NCBI GenBank assembly: GCA_030654555.1
Contig: JAURXG010000271.1
Coordinates: 1-32,193 of the forward strand
DNA length: 32,193 nucleotides
Reading direction: 5' to 3'
DNA from: Aquabacterium sp.
GTDB taxonomy: Bacteria; Pseudomonadota; Gammaproteobacteria; Burkholderiales; Burkholderiaceae_C
Below, in pieces: positions 22,950 to 31,008 of this stretch; position 1 is the stretch's first letter, and every line of letters starts with the position of its first letter. Made by a program: the position numbers and the translations under genes. Under the pieces are notes generated by a model that ran no database searches, was not told the DNA's origin, and was given only the letters and a program-made list of their open reading frames with translations.

Positions 22950-24224
22950 ATGACCCTGCACGCCCTTCCCTCCCTCGACTTGCTGGGCCACGGCGCCTTG
23001 CAGTGGGGCATCGTGGCGGTGTTCGGCGTGGTCTACCTGGGCATGTTCCTGGGCGGGCTGCCCCGGCTCAAGCTCGACCGATCGGGCGTGGCGCTGCTGG
23101 GCGCCATCGCGGTGATCGCCCTCACCGGCCAGTCGGTCGAGGAGTCCGCGCAGGCGGTCGACCTGCCCACCCTCGTGCTGCTGTTCGCCTTCATGGTGGT
23201 GTCGGCGCAATTGCGCATGAGCGGCTTCTATGCCGCGGTCGCGCAGCGCGTGGGCGCCATGCCGCTGTCGCGCAGTGGCCTGATGGCCGCCTTGATCGGC
23301 GTGGCGGGCACGCTGTCGGCGATCTTCTCCAACGACATCATCTGCCTGGCCATGACGCCGGTGGTGGCGCGCTTGTGCCTGCAGCGCGGACTGCCGCCGG
23401 TGCCCTTCCTGATCGGCCTGGCCTGCGCGGCCAACATCGGCTCGGCGGCCACGCTGATCGGCAATCCGCAGAACATGCTGATCGGCTCGCTGCTGCAGCT
23501 CTCGTTTGCCGGCTACCTGCGCGAAGCGCTGCCGCCGGTGGCGCTCAGCCTGCTGCTGCTGTGGGTTTGGCTGGCCTACGGGCCCGGCGCCAAGGCAGCC
23601 CCCGCGGCAGCACCCGCGATGCCGGCCCGGCCCGACGGCGATGCGCCGTTCGACGCCTTCCAGACCACCAAGGGGCTGAGCGTGGCCGGAATCCTGCTGC
23701 TGGTCTTCCTGTTCACCGACTGGCCGCGTGACGTGGCCGCGCTGGTGGGCGCAGGCCTGCTGCTGCTGAGCCGGCGGCTGCACTCCGCCGACGTGATGGG
23801 GTTCGTGGACTGGCCGCTGCTGCTGCTGTTCATCGGCCTGTTCGTCGTCAACGACGCCTTCGAGCGCACCGGCCTGGCGGCCGAATCGGTGGCCTGGCTG
23901 GCCGGCCGCGGCATCCAGCTGGCCGATCATGGGCCGCTGGTGGTGGTCGGCGTGCTGCTGTCCAACCTGGTCAGCAACGTGCCGGCGGTGATGATGCTGC
24001 TGCCGCACCTGCAGGGCCCGCAGGGCGCGACGGCGGGCGTCACGCTGGCCCTGGTCAGCACCTTCGCCGGCAACCTGCTGCTGGTGGGCTCGATCGCCAA
24101 CCTGATCGTGGCCGACCTGGCCCGCCAGGCCGGCATCCGGATCAACTGGCAGCAGCATGCGGCCACCGGCCTGCCGGTGACGGTGGCCACCGTGGCGCTG
24201 GTCTGGCTCTGGCGGGCGGCCTGA
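22950..24224 (+). CDS. ArsB/NhaD-type (SLC13-like) anion transporter
   Basis: 424 residues with about 11–12 membrane helices. IFSNDIICLAMTPVVARLCL near residue 125 and GSAATLIGNPQNMLIGSLL near 170 are the hairpin motifs of this superfamily; the symmetric second half has LLSNLVSNVPAVMMLLPHL and LLVGSIANLIVADLA. Substrates in the superfamily include dicarboxylates, arsenite and sodium in exchange for protons, so none can be assigned. ATG 22950 lies only three bases after the CCA of tRNA-Ser and has no Shine-Dalgarno. The next in-frame ATG would cut the first helix, so 22950 is kept. Confidence 0.85.
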   Translation: MTLHALPSLDLLGHGALQWGIVAVFGVVYLGMFLGGLPRLKLDRSGVALLGAIAVIALTGQSVEESAQAVDLPTLVLLFAFMVVSAQLRMSGFYAAVAQRVGAMPLSRSGLMAALIGVAGTLSAIFSNDIICLAMTPVVARLCLQRGLPPVPFLIGLACAANIGSAATLIGNPQNMLIGSLLQLSFAGYLREALPPVALSLLLLWVWLAYGPGAKAAPAAAPAMPARPDGDAPFDAFQTTKGLSVAGILLLVFLFTDWPRDVAALVGAGLLLLSRRLHSADVMGFVDWPLLLLFIGLFVVNDAFERTGLAAESVAWLAGRGIQLADHGPLVVVGVLLSNLVSNVPAVMMLLPHLQGPQGATAGVTLALVSTFAGNLLLVGSIANLIVADLARQAGIRINWQQHAATGLPVTVATVALVWLWRAA

Positions 24225-24354
24225 GCACGCCGGATTGTCCCGCGCGCGACTTCTTCACCGGACAAACACCGGGAAGCGCGATGGGCCCAGGGGCGCAGAA
24301 TTCATCAGTCGCTGCCCGGGTATTGCCGGGCCTGTCCTTGCTTCGGAGCCCCCC

Positions 24355-25440
24355 ATGAAAGCAGCTGTCCTGCATGCCCCCCGTACACCGATGACGATCG
24401 AGAACATCGCCATCGACAAGCCCAAGCGCCGCGAGGTGCTGGTGCGCACCGCCGCCGCCGGCCTGTGCCACAGCGACCTGCACTTCATCGAAGGGTCCTA
24501 CCCCACCCCGGTGCCGGTGGTGCTGGGCCATGAGGCAGCCGGCATCGTCGAGGCGGTGGGCGAGGACGTCACCTACCTCAAGCCCGGCGACCACGTCATC
24601 AGCTGCCTGTCGATGTTCTGCGGCCACTGCGAGTTCTGCCTGTCGGGCCACCTGTCGCTGTGCGGCGACCCCGAGGTCAAGCCCGCGCCCGGCAAGGCCA
24701 AGCGCCTGCACTGGAAGGGCGAGCACATGAACCAGTTCCTCAACCTGTCGGCCTTCGCCGAGCAGATGGTGGTGCACGAGCATGCGCTGGTGAAGGTGCG
24801 CGAGGACATGCCGCTCGACCTGGCCGCCCTGATCGGCTGCGCGGTGATCACCGGCTACGGCGCCGTGTCGCACACCGCGCGCATCGAGCCCGGCAGCACC
24901 GTGGCCGTGTTCGGCGCCGGCGGCATCGGGCTGTCGACCATCAACGCCGCGGCCATCGCCGGGGCCGGCCGCATCATCGCCATCGACCTCGACCCCTTCA
25001 AGCTCGAACTGGCCAAGGCCTTCGGCGCCACCGACGTGATCGACGCCAGCGCCGGCGACACCGTCAAGCGCATCAACGAGCTCACCAGCGGCGGCGTGCA
25101 CTACGCGTTCGAATGCATCGGCCTGAAGTCCACCGCCGAGCAGAGCTTCTCGTGCCTGCGCCCGGGCGGCACGTCCACACTGATCGGCATGATCCCGGTG
25201 GGCACCAAGATCGAGTTGCACGGCGTCGACTTCCTGCGCGAGCGGCGCATCCAGGGCTCGATGATGGGCAGCAACCGCTTCCGCACCGACATGCCGCGCC
25301 TGATCGACTTCTACATGCAGGGCAAGCTGCACCTCAAGGAGATGGTCTCGGGGCGCATCAAGCTCGAGGACATCAACGAAGGCTTCGCCGCGATGAAGAC
25401 CGGCGGCATCGCGCGCAACGTGATCGTCTTCGACCACTGA
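24355..25440 (+). CDS. Zinc-dependent, NAD-linked alcohol dehydrogenase
   Basis: 361-residue medium-chain dehydrogenase. Catalytic zinc ligands Cys38 (GLCHSD) and His59/Glu60 (GHE), with Cys in LIGCAVITG as third; structural zinc ligands Cys89, Cys92, Cys95 and Cys103. Rossmann motif GAGGIG followed by IAIDLDP, whose Asp favours NAD over NADP. In this operon it would oxidise the primary alcohol made by the P450 to an aldehyde. GGAG at 24344–24347 sits seven bases before ATG 24355; the open frame upstream to 24235 has no support. The 130-base leader contains TTGTCC…GGACAA. Confidence 0.93.
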   Translation: MKAAVLHAPRTPMTIENIAIDKPKRREVLVRTAAAGLCHSDLHFIEGSYPTPVPVVLGHEAAGIVEAVGEDVTYLKPGDHVISCLSMFCGHCEFCLSGHLSLCGDPEVKPAPGKAKRLHWKGEHMNQFLNLSAFAEQMVVHEHALVKVREDMPLDLAALIGCAVITGYGAVSHTARIEPGSTVAVFGAGGIGLSTINAAAIAGAGRIIAIDLDPFKLELAKAFGATDVIDASAGDTVKRINELTSGGVHYAFECIGLKSTAEQSFSCLRPGGTSTLIGMIPVGTKIELHGVDFLRERRIQGSMMGSNRFRTDMPRLIDFYMQGKLHLKEMVSGRIKLEDINEGFAAMKTGGIARNVIVFDH

Positions 25441-25447
25441 GCCGCCG

Positions 25448-26323
25448 ATGGCCCAACGACTGGAAGGCAAGGTCGCGGTCATCACCGGCGCGGCCTCGGG
25501 CATCGGCCTGGCCACATTGGAGTTGTTCGTCGCCGAGGGCGCGCGGGTGCTGGCCGCCGACGTGCAGGCCGAGGCCGGCCAGGCGCTGGCCGCGCGCTTT
25601 CCCGGCGTGGTGAGCTTTGCGCTGTGCGACGTCACCCAGCCGCCGCAGATCAAGGCGGCGATCGAGCAGGCCGTGGCCCAGTTCGGTGGGCTCGACATCC
25701 TGTTCTCCAACGCCGGTGCCGGCGGCGCGCTGGCCGGGGTGGAGAACTTCGACGCCGACGGCTGGGACCGCACCCACGCCCTGCTGCTGCGCTCGGTGGC
25801 GGCCGGCGCGTCGTATGCGGTGCCGCACCTGCGCCAGCGCGGCGGCGGCTCGATCATCAACACCTCGTCGGTGTCCGCGCTGCAGGCGGGTTATGCGCCG
25901 CTGGCCTATTCGGTGGCCAAGGCCGGCGTGCTGCACTACACCCGGCTGGCGGCGGCGGAGCTGTCGGCCCACCGCATCCGCATCAACGCCATCGTGCCGG
26001 GCTTCATCGCCACCTCCATCTTCGGCGGCATCATGAACCTGAACCCGGCGCAGGCCGCGCAGCTGGCCGGGCAGATCGCCGAGCGCAGCGGCAGCGCCAA
26101 CCCGATCGGCCGCTCCGGCATGCCGCGCGACATCGCCGAGGCGGCGCTGTTCCTGGCCTCCGATGCCGCCGGCTTCATCACCGGCACCCACCTCACGGTG
26201 GACGGCGGCCTGACGATCGGCCCACGCCACTCGTGGGACCCGAACGCCGCCGGCCCGATGACCGATGCGCTGGGGCTCAGCCCCGCCGAGCTGCGTGCCC
26301 TGCGCGCCGCGCGCGGCGGTTGA
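25448..26323 (+). CDS. Short-chain dehydrogenase/reductase
   Basis: 291-residue SDR oxidoreductase: TGAASGIG at residues 13–20 (NAD(P) binding), Asp in LAADVQ after beta-2 (NAD preference), SNAGAGG, the catalytic Ser in INTSSVSALQ and YSVAK with the Tyr-x3-Lys pair, and PGFIATSIF after it. It ends with a tail of about 40 residues beyond the usual SDR core (GLTIGPRHSWDP onwards), common in hydroxysteroid- or terpene-alcohol-type members. Seven bases follow the alcohol dehydrogenase stop, so they share a message. The substrate is unknown; an alcohol product of the P450 is the natural guess. Confidence 0.92.
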   Translation: MAQRLEGKVAVITGAASGIGLATLELFVAEGARVLAADVQAEAGQALAARFPGVVSFALCDVTQPPQIKAAIEQAVAQFGGLDILFSNAGAGGALAGVENFDADGWDRTHALLLRSVAAGASYAVPHLRQRGGGSIINTSSVSALQAGYAPLAYSVAKAGVLHYTRLAAAELSAHRIRINAIVPGFIATSIFGGIMNLNPAQAAQLAGQIAERSGSANPIGRSGMPRDIAEAALFLASDAAGFITGTHLTVDGGLTIGPRHSWDPNAAGPMTDALGLSPAELRALRAARGG

Positions 26324-26376
26324 CCCTCCCGGCACGACCCGAACCGCCCTCCTCCACCCTCACCTCAAGACACGCC

Positions 26377-26697
26377 ATGCCCAAGGTCATCTTCATCGCC
26401 CACAACGGAACCCGCCACGAGGTGCAAGCCCCTGTCGGGCTGTCGCTGATGCGCGCGGCCATCGACAACAACGTGCCCGGCATCGACGGCGACTGCGGCG
26501 GCCAATGCGCCTGCGCCACCTGCCATGTGTTCATCGAGGCACCCTGGGCCGCGCTGACCGGCCCGCGCACCGAGCGCGAAGACGAGATGCTCAACTTTGC
26601 CGCCGAGTTGCGCGACAGTTCACGCCTGGCCTGCCAAGTCGAGCTGACCGAGGCGCTCGACGGCATCGTCGTCGGCATGCCCGAAGGCCAGCACTGA
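26377..26697 (+). CDS. [2Fe-2S] ferredoxin, adrenodoxin/putidaredoxin type
   Basis: 106 residues. Cluster ligands Cys40, Cys46, Cys49 (CGGQCACATCHV) and Cys86 (LACQVEL) follow the C-x5-C-x2-C-x36-C pattern of vertebrate-type ferredoxins that feed bacterial P450s. Ferredoxins of this kind pass electrons from an NADH-dependent reductase to the P450 encoded next (26 bases between stop and start). No such reductase gene is in the window. Confidence 0.96.
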   Translation: MPKVIFIAHNGTRHEVQAPVGLSLMRAAIDNNVPGIDGDCGGQCACATCHVFIEAPWAALTGPRTEREDEMLNFAAELRDSSRLACQVELTEALDGIVVGMPEGQH

Positions 26698-26723
26698 TCT
26701 CCCAACCCCACCAGGAGGCCGCC

Positions 26724-28013
26724 ATGACCGCGAACTCGACCGCCGAATCCCAAGCCACCGCCGCCGCCGCCACCCAGGCCGCCAGGGACCGCATCAACGC
26801 CCTGCCGCTGGACGGGTTGAATCCGGCCGACATTGCCTACTTCGTCGACGACACGGCGCCGCTGGTGTTCGAGCGCCTGCGCCGCGAGGACCCGGTGCAC
26901 CGCTCGTACAGCCCGGTCGAGGGCATGGGGCACTACTGGTCGATCACGCGGTACCAGGACATCATGGCGGTGGACACCAACCACGCGGTGTTTTCGTCGG
27001 AGTGGTCCAAGGGCGGCATCACCTTGTACAACCCGCCCGAGAGCGATCGCCTGCCGATGTTCATCGCGATGGACCCGCCCAAGCACGACGAGCAGCGCAA
27101 GGCCGTGTCCAACATCGTCGCGCCGGCCAACCTGAACAACTGGCAGGGCCTGATCCGCACCCGCACCGCCAACCTGCTGGACAGCCTGCCGCGCAACGAG
27201 ACCTTCGACTGGGTCGACAAGGTGTCGATCGAGCTGACCACCTGCATGCTGGCCACGCTGTTCGACTTTCCGTTCGAAGACCGCCGGCTGCTGACCTGGT
27301 GGTCGGACGTGGCAACGATGAACAAGCTCATCAACCCCGAGGCGCTGGGCCCCGAAGAGCGCATGGCCGAGCTGGGCAAGATGCTGGGCTACTTCACCAA
27401 GCTGTGGAACGAGCGTGTCAACGCGCCGCCGCGCACCGACCTGGTGTCGATGCTGGCGCACGGCGCGGCCACCCGCAACATGGGGCCGATGGAGTTCATG
27501 GGCAACCTGGTGCTGCTGATCGTGGGCGGCAACGACACCACCCGCAACAGCATGACCGGCGGCCTGCTGGCCCTGCACGACAACCCCGACCAATGGGCCA
27601 AGCTGCGCGCCAACCCCGCGCTGGTCGACAGCCTGGTGCCCGAGATCATCCGCTGGCAGACCCCCCTGGCCTACATGCGGCGCACCGCCAGCCAGGATGT
27701 CGAGTTGGGCGGCAAGACGATCCGCGCCGGCGACAAGGTGGCGATGTGGTACCTGTCGGGCAACCGCGACGACAGCGCGATCGAGCAGCCCGACCGCTTC
27801 ATCATCGACCGCGCCCGGCCGCGCCAGCACCTGTCGTTCGGCTTCGGCATCCACCGCTGCGTGGGCAACCGGCTGGCCGAACTGCAGCTGAAGATCCTCT
27901 GGGAAGAGATCCTCAAGCGCTTCCCGGTGATCGAGGTGATGGGCCCGCCGACGCGGGTGAAATCGGCCTTCGTGCGCGGCTTCACCAGCCTGCCGGTGCG
28001 CATCCCCGGCTGA
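26724..28013 (+). CDS. Cytochrome P450, CYP153-like
   Basis: 429-residue soluble bacterial P450. Haem ligand Cys379 in FGFGIHRCVGN; I-helix GGNDTTRNS; EIIRW with the ExxR pair. MGHYWSITRYQDIMAVDTNH, LPMFIAMDPPKHDEQRKAVS and HLSFGFGIHRCVGNRLAELQL closely resemble CYP153 alkane/fatty-chain omega-hydroxylases, which act on the terminal carbon of medium-chain alkanes, alcohols, acids or limonene-like terpenes. This family assignment is from memory of the motifs, not a search. AGGAGG at 26712–26717 precedes ATG 26724. It is the last of four genes ADH–SDR–ferredoxin–P450. Confidence 0.93.
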   Translation: MTANSTAESQATAAAATQAARDRINALPLDGLNPADIAYFVDDTAPLVFERLRREDPVHRSYSPVEGMGHYWSITRYQDIMAVDTNHAVFSSEWSKGGITLYNPPESDRLPMFIAMDPPKHDEQRKAVSNIVAPANLNNWQGLIRTRTANLLDSLPRNETFDWVDKVSIELTTCMLATLFDFPFEDRRLLTWWSDVATMNKLINPEALGPEERMAELGKMLGYFTKLWNERVNAPPRTDLVSMLAHGAATRNMGPMEFMGNLVLLIVGGNDTTRNSMTGGLLALHDNPDQWAKLRANPALVDSLVPEIIRWQTPLAYMRRTASQDVELGGKTIRAGDKVAMWYLSGNRDDSAIEQPDRFIIDRARPRQHLSFGFGIHRCVGNRLAELQLKILWEEILKRFPVIEVMGPPTRVKSAFVRGFTSLPVRIPG

Positions 28014-28020
28014 ACCCAGG

Positions 28021-28038
28021 CCGCCCGGACGCGGGCGG
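28021..28038. terminator. Hairpin between convergent genes
   Basis: CCGCCCG and CGGGCGG pair perfectly around GACG in the 35-base gap between the P450 and dioxygenase stops. There is no U-run on either strand, so it is only a possible bidirectional terminator. Confidence 0.4.
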
Positions 28039-28048
28039 GCTGCAGTGG

Positions 28049-28975
28049 TCAGCGCAGCGTCTTGCCCTTCAGCACCGTCTGATTGACGTTGACGGCTTCG
28101 GCCCGCGTGCCGGGCTCGTCGAAGGTCACGCGTTGATTGACGCGGTGGTGCGGCCAGTAGTCGGCCACGGCGTAGTGCTGGGTGCTGCGGTTGTCCCACA
28201 CCGCGATGCCGCCGGCCTCCCACTGGTGGTGCACCATGAACTCGGGCTTCTTCAGCCACTCGAGCAGGAAGTTCAGCATGCCGCGCGCCTCGTGGCGGTC
28301 GACACCCTGGATGTTGCGGGTGAAGTCGGCGTTGACGAACAGGCACTTGCGCCCTGAATCAGGGTTCTTGCGCACCACCGGGTGCACCACCGGCTTGAAG
28401 GCCTTGATGGCGGCGATCAGCGCGTCGTCACCGCGCTGGCCCAGTGCCTCGCGAAAGCCCGAGACCTCCCAGCTGTGCACCGCGTTCAGGCTCTCCAGGT
28501 ACTTCTGCATGCCCGGCGACAGCCAGTCGTAGGCCTTGCTGGTGCTGCTCCAGCAGGTGTTGCCGCCGGCCGGCGGGGTCACGGTGATCTGGATCGCGGT
28601 GCCCAGCGGCGGGTGGGGCTTCCAGCTGATGTCGGTGTGCCAGTTGTCGATGGACGGCGGGTGCTCGCGGTCGCTGACGATCATCTCCAGCTCGGGGGCA
28701 CCGGGCTTGCGCTCGAAGTACGAGCCAGCCGAAGGCGGCCCGAACACCCGGGCCAGCGCCACATGCTGCGCCGGCGTGATGGTCTGCGGCCGGAAGAAGA
28801 TCACCTCGAAGTCGAACAGCGCCTGGCGCAGTTCGGCCTGCACCGCGTCGCTCAACGGTCGGGTCAGGTCGACGCCCTCGATCCAGGCCGCGAAGTTGGG
28901 CATGCGCGGCACCGGCCGGATGTGCTTGTAGCGGCGCGCGATGTTGATCAGCTTGAGCGGCTGGGTGTTGGCCAT
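28049..28975 (-). CDS. TauD/TfdA-family Fe(II)/2-oxoglutarate dioxygenase
   Basis: 308 residues. Iron ligands His113 and Asp115 in NWHTDISW and the distal His267 in NRSTQHYAVADY; a basic residue shortly after (Arg278) would hold 2-oxoglutarate. GGNTCWSSTSKAYDWLS matches the GGxT block of the family. Relatives cleave taurine, alkyl sulfates, phenoxyacetates or other small anions by hydroxylating the carbon next to the leaving group. GAGAGAGA precedes ATG 28975. It follows the second TRAP system with a 34-base gap, suggesting that transporter supplies its substrate. The exact substrate cannot be told. Confidence 0.92.
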   Translation of the reverse strand: MANTQPLKLINIARRYKHIRPVPRMPNFAAWIEGVDLTRPLSDAVQAELRQALFDFEVIFFRPQTITPAQHVALARVFGPPSAGSYFERKPGAPELEMIVSDREHPPSIDNWHTDISWKPHPPLGTAIQITVTPPAGGNTCWSSTSKAYDWLSPGMQKYLESLNAVHSWEVSGFREALGQRGDDALIAAIKAFKPVVHPVVRKNPDSGRKCLFVNADFTRNIQGVDRHEARGMLNFLLEWLKKPEFMVHHQWEAGGIAVWDNRSTQHYAVADYWPHHRVNQRVTFDEPGTRAEAVNVNQTVLKGKTLR

Positions 28976-29009
28976 GGACGGGGTTCTCTCTCTCGTGGAA
29001 AGGGCGGCT

Positions 29010-30275
29010 TCAGCGGCCCACCAGGGTCATCGCGATCCAGGGCTGCCAGGCGATGATGGCCAGGCAGCCGAGCATCAGCACGATGAAGGGCACGGCGGCA
29101 ATCACCAGCTCGCCGAACTTGCGCTTGAAGGTCGACATGGCCACCAGCAGGTTCAACCCCACCGGCGGGGTGAGGAAGCCGATCTCGAGGTTGACGATCA
29201 TGATGATGCCGAACAGCACCTTGTCGTAGCCGTAGGCCACGGCCAGCGGCGCCAGCAGCGGGCCGAGGATCAGGATGGCCTCGCCGCTGGTCATCAGGCA
29301 GCCCACGATCAGCAGCAGGATGTTGACCACCAGCATGAAGGCCAGCGGGCTGGTGGTGAAACCCTTCATCATCTCGACCATCATGCCGGGCACCTGGTGC
29401 TCGGTGAGCACCAGGTTCAGGCTCAGCGCCACCGCCAGCAGCGGGAACAGCGTGCCCCCCAGCTTGGACGCATCGAGCACCACATCGTAGAAGTCCTTGA
29501 GCTTGAACTCGCGGTGGATGAAGGTCTCGACCACCAGCGCATAGACCAGAGACACCGCGGCCGCCTCGATCGCCGAGAAGTAGCCGGTGTAGATGCCGCC
29601 CAGCAGGATCACCGGCATCAGCAGCGCCCAGATGCCTTCGCGCAGCGCGGTGCCCACACGCGCCAGGTCGAAGGCCTTGCGCGGCAGCGCGCGGTTCACC
29701 CACATCGCGTACAGCGCAAACGCCAGCAGCAGCAGCAGGCCCGGCCCGACGCCGGCGATGAACAGCTCGGTGATCGAGGTCTCGGTGACCAGGCCATAGA
29801 GGATCAGCGGGATCGACGGCGGGATGATGATGCCCAGCGTGCCGCCGGCCATCACCACGCCCAGCGAGAAGCGGCTGCTGTAGCCGCTGTTGATCATGGC
29901 CGGCAGCATCACCGTGCCGATGGCCAGCATGGTGACGATGGACGAGCCCGAGATCGCCGCGAACACGCCGCAGCTGAGCACGCAGGCCACCGCCAGGCCG
30001 CCGGGCAGGTGCTCGGTCAACGAAGCCGCGATGCCGATCAGGCGCCGGGCCGTCGAGCCCTTGGTCATCACGCCGCCGCAGAGGATGAACATCGGGATCG
30101 ACAGGATCAGCTCCTTGTCGAGCGAGATCCACATGTCCTCCAGGATGTAGTCGAGCTGGCCCTTGCCCCAGACGATGTGCACCACCGCCGCGGCGGCCAG
30201 CAGGATGACGAGCAGCGGCTGGCGCAGCGCCAGCAGCACCGCCAGCATCGCCAGCAAGATGAGCGCGCCGGTCAT
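29010..30275 (-). CDS. dctM: TRAP transporter large permease (DctM), system 2
   Basis: 421-residue, about 12-helix inner-membrane protein. GGTLGIIIPPSIPLILYGLV, AISGSSIVTMLAIGTVMLPAMI and GFLTPPVGLNLLVAMS are standard DctM blocks. ATG 30275 has AAGGGGG seven bases before it (30289–30283), and exactly this Shine-Dalgarno is one arm of a 10-bp inverted repeat. The frame is open to 30398 but that part lies in the repeat and in dctQ. It is clearly different in sequence from the DctM of system 1. Confidence 0.95.
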   Translation of the reverse strand: MTGALILLAMLAVLLALRQPLLVILLAAAAVVHIVWGKGQLDYILEDMWISLDKELILSIPMFILCGGVMTKGSTARRLIGIAASLTEHLPGGLAVACVLSCGVFAAISGSSIVTMLAIGTVMLPAMINSGYSSRFSLGVVMAGGTLGIIIPPSIPLILYGLVTETSITELFIAGVGPGLLLLLAFALYAMWVNRALPRKAFDLARVGTALREGIWALLMPVILLGGIYTGYFSAIEAAAVSLVYALVVETFIHREFKLKDFYDVVLDASKLGGTLFPLLAVALSLNLVLTEHQVPGMMVEMMKGFTTSPLAFMLVVNILLLIVGCLMTSGEAILILGPLLAPLAVAYGYDKVLFGIIMIVNLEIGFLTPPVGLNLLVAMSTFKRKFGELVIAAVPFIVLMLGCLAIIAWQPWIAMTLVGR

Positions 30276-30281
30276 GATCTG

Positions 30282-30318
30282 GCCCCCTTGGCGCTGCGCG
30301 CCGGCCCCCCAAGGGGGC
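30282..30318 (-). repeat. Inverted repeat covering the dctM Shine-Dalgarno (system 2)
   Basis: GCCCCCTTGG (30282–30291) and CCAAGGGGGC (30309–30318) are perfect inverted copies separated by 17 bases, between dctQ and dctM. In the minus-strand message the distal arm is the dctM Shine-Dalgarno. Similar G/C-run palindromes are dispersed in Burkholderiales genomes, so it may be a REP-like repeat. Confidence 0.65.
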
Positions 30319-30348
30319 GCGAGCGGCTTCGGAGCGGCCGTGCGCCGC

Positions 30349-30933
30349 TCATTCCTGGAACTCCGGCGGCACCGGCCGCAACGCGGGCCAGGCGGCAAAG
30401 GCGAAGTAGCGCAGCGCCGCCGAGGCGAAGCCCAGCGGGATCGCCATCTGAATCGGCCAGGCCGAGAGGTTGATCACCGACGCCAGCACGCCCGATTGCC
30501 TGGACGCCAGCACGAAGACCACGCCATACCAGGTGACCCCCAGCAGGAACAGGCCGGTGAACACATCGGCCAGGCGGTCGACCTGCGGCGACCACGCGGC
30601 CGGCAACCACTTGAAGCCGATGCGCGGCACCAGGTGCACGCCGGTGGCGGTGGCGATGCCGATGCCGGCGAACGAGCCGATGACCAGCGCAAACACCGCC
30701 AGCTTCTGCGAGCCGAACAGGCCGGTGGCCCCCACCTGGACGCCCAGCATCGTCATCAACGGGCCGTAGGCCTCGCGGCCCAGCACGTCGATCACCAGCA
30801 CCGCGGCGATGAAGGTGAAGGCCAGCACGGCGATCCAGCATTCGACGCGGTGCCAGCCGGCGAGCAGGCTGACCAACGCGGGCGGCGCGGGGGGATGGGC
30901 GGGCGCCGGGCCCGCCGTGGTGCTTGAGGTCAT
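30349..30933 (-). CDS. dctQ: TRAP transporter small permease (DctQ), system 2
   Basis: 194 residues, longer than usual because of a proline/alanine-rich N-terminus of about 20 residues. Four hydrophobic segments (WIAVLAFTFIAAVLVIDVLGR, VFALVIGSFAGIGIATATGV, LADVFTGLFLLGVTWYGVVF, WPIQMAIPLGFASAALRYFAF) match DctQ topology. Flanked by dctP (75-base gap, with a weak GCCCG/CGGGC hairpin at 30950–30964) and dctM (73-base gap with the inverted repeat). Similarity to the family is mainly topology and position, as is normal for this subunit. Confidence 0.88.
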   Translation of the reverse strand: MTSSTTAGPAPAHPPAPPALVSLLAGWHRVECWIAVLAFTFIAAVLVIDVLGREAYGPLMTMLGVQVGATGLFGSQKLAVFALVIGSFAGIGIATATGVHLVPRIGFKWLPAAWSPQVDRLADVFTGLFLLGVTWYGVVFVLASRQSGVLASVINLSAWPIQMAIPLGFASAALRYFAFAAWPALRPVPPEFQE

Positions 30934-31008
30934 GGTGTCATCCTGGCGTGCCCGAAGACCGGGCCACTCGCTGCTGCAGGTCTGGCGCTGGCCGCTGGCC
31001 GGGCCTGC

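Noticed and set aside
20705..23011. A 768-codon minus-strand frame across apaH, the antiporter and tRNA-Ser
   Set aside because: It passes through a tRNA gene and reads an out-of-frame version of the antiporter and the antisense strand of apaH; a shadow frame.
23919..24354. Possible extended alcohol dehydrogenase start at 24235
   Set aside because: The extra 40 residues are arginine/proline-rich with no family match, whereas ATG 24355 has a good ribosome site and the normal family N-terminus.
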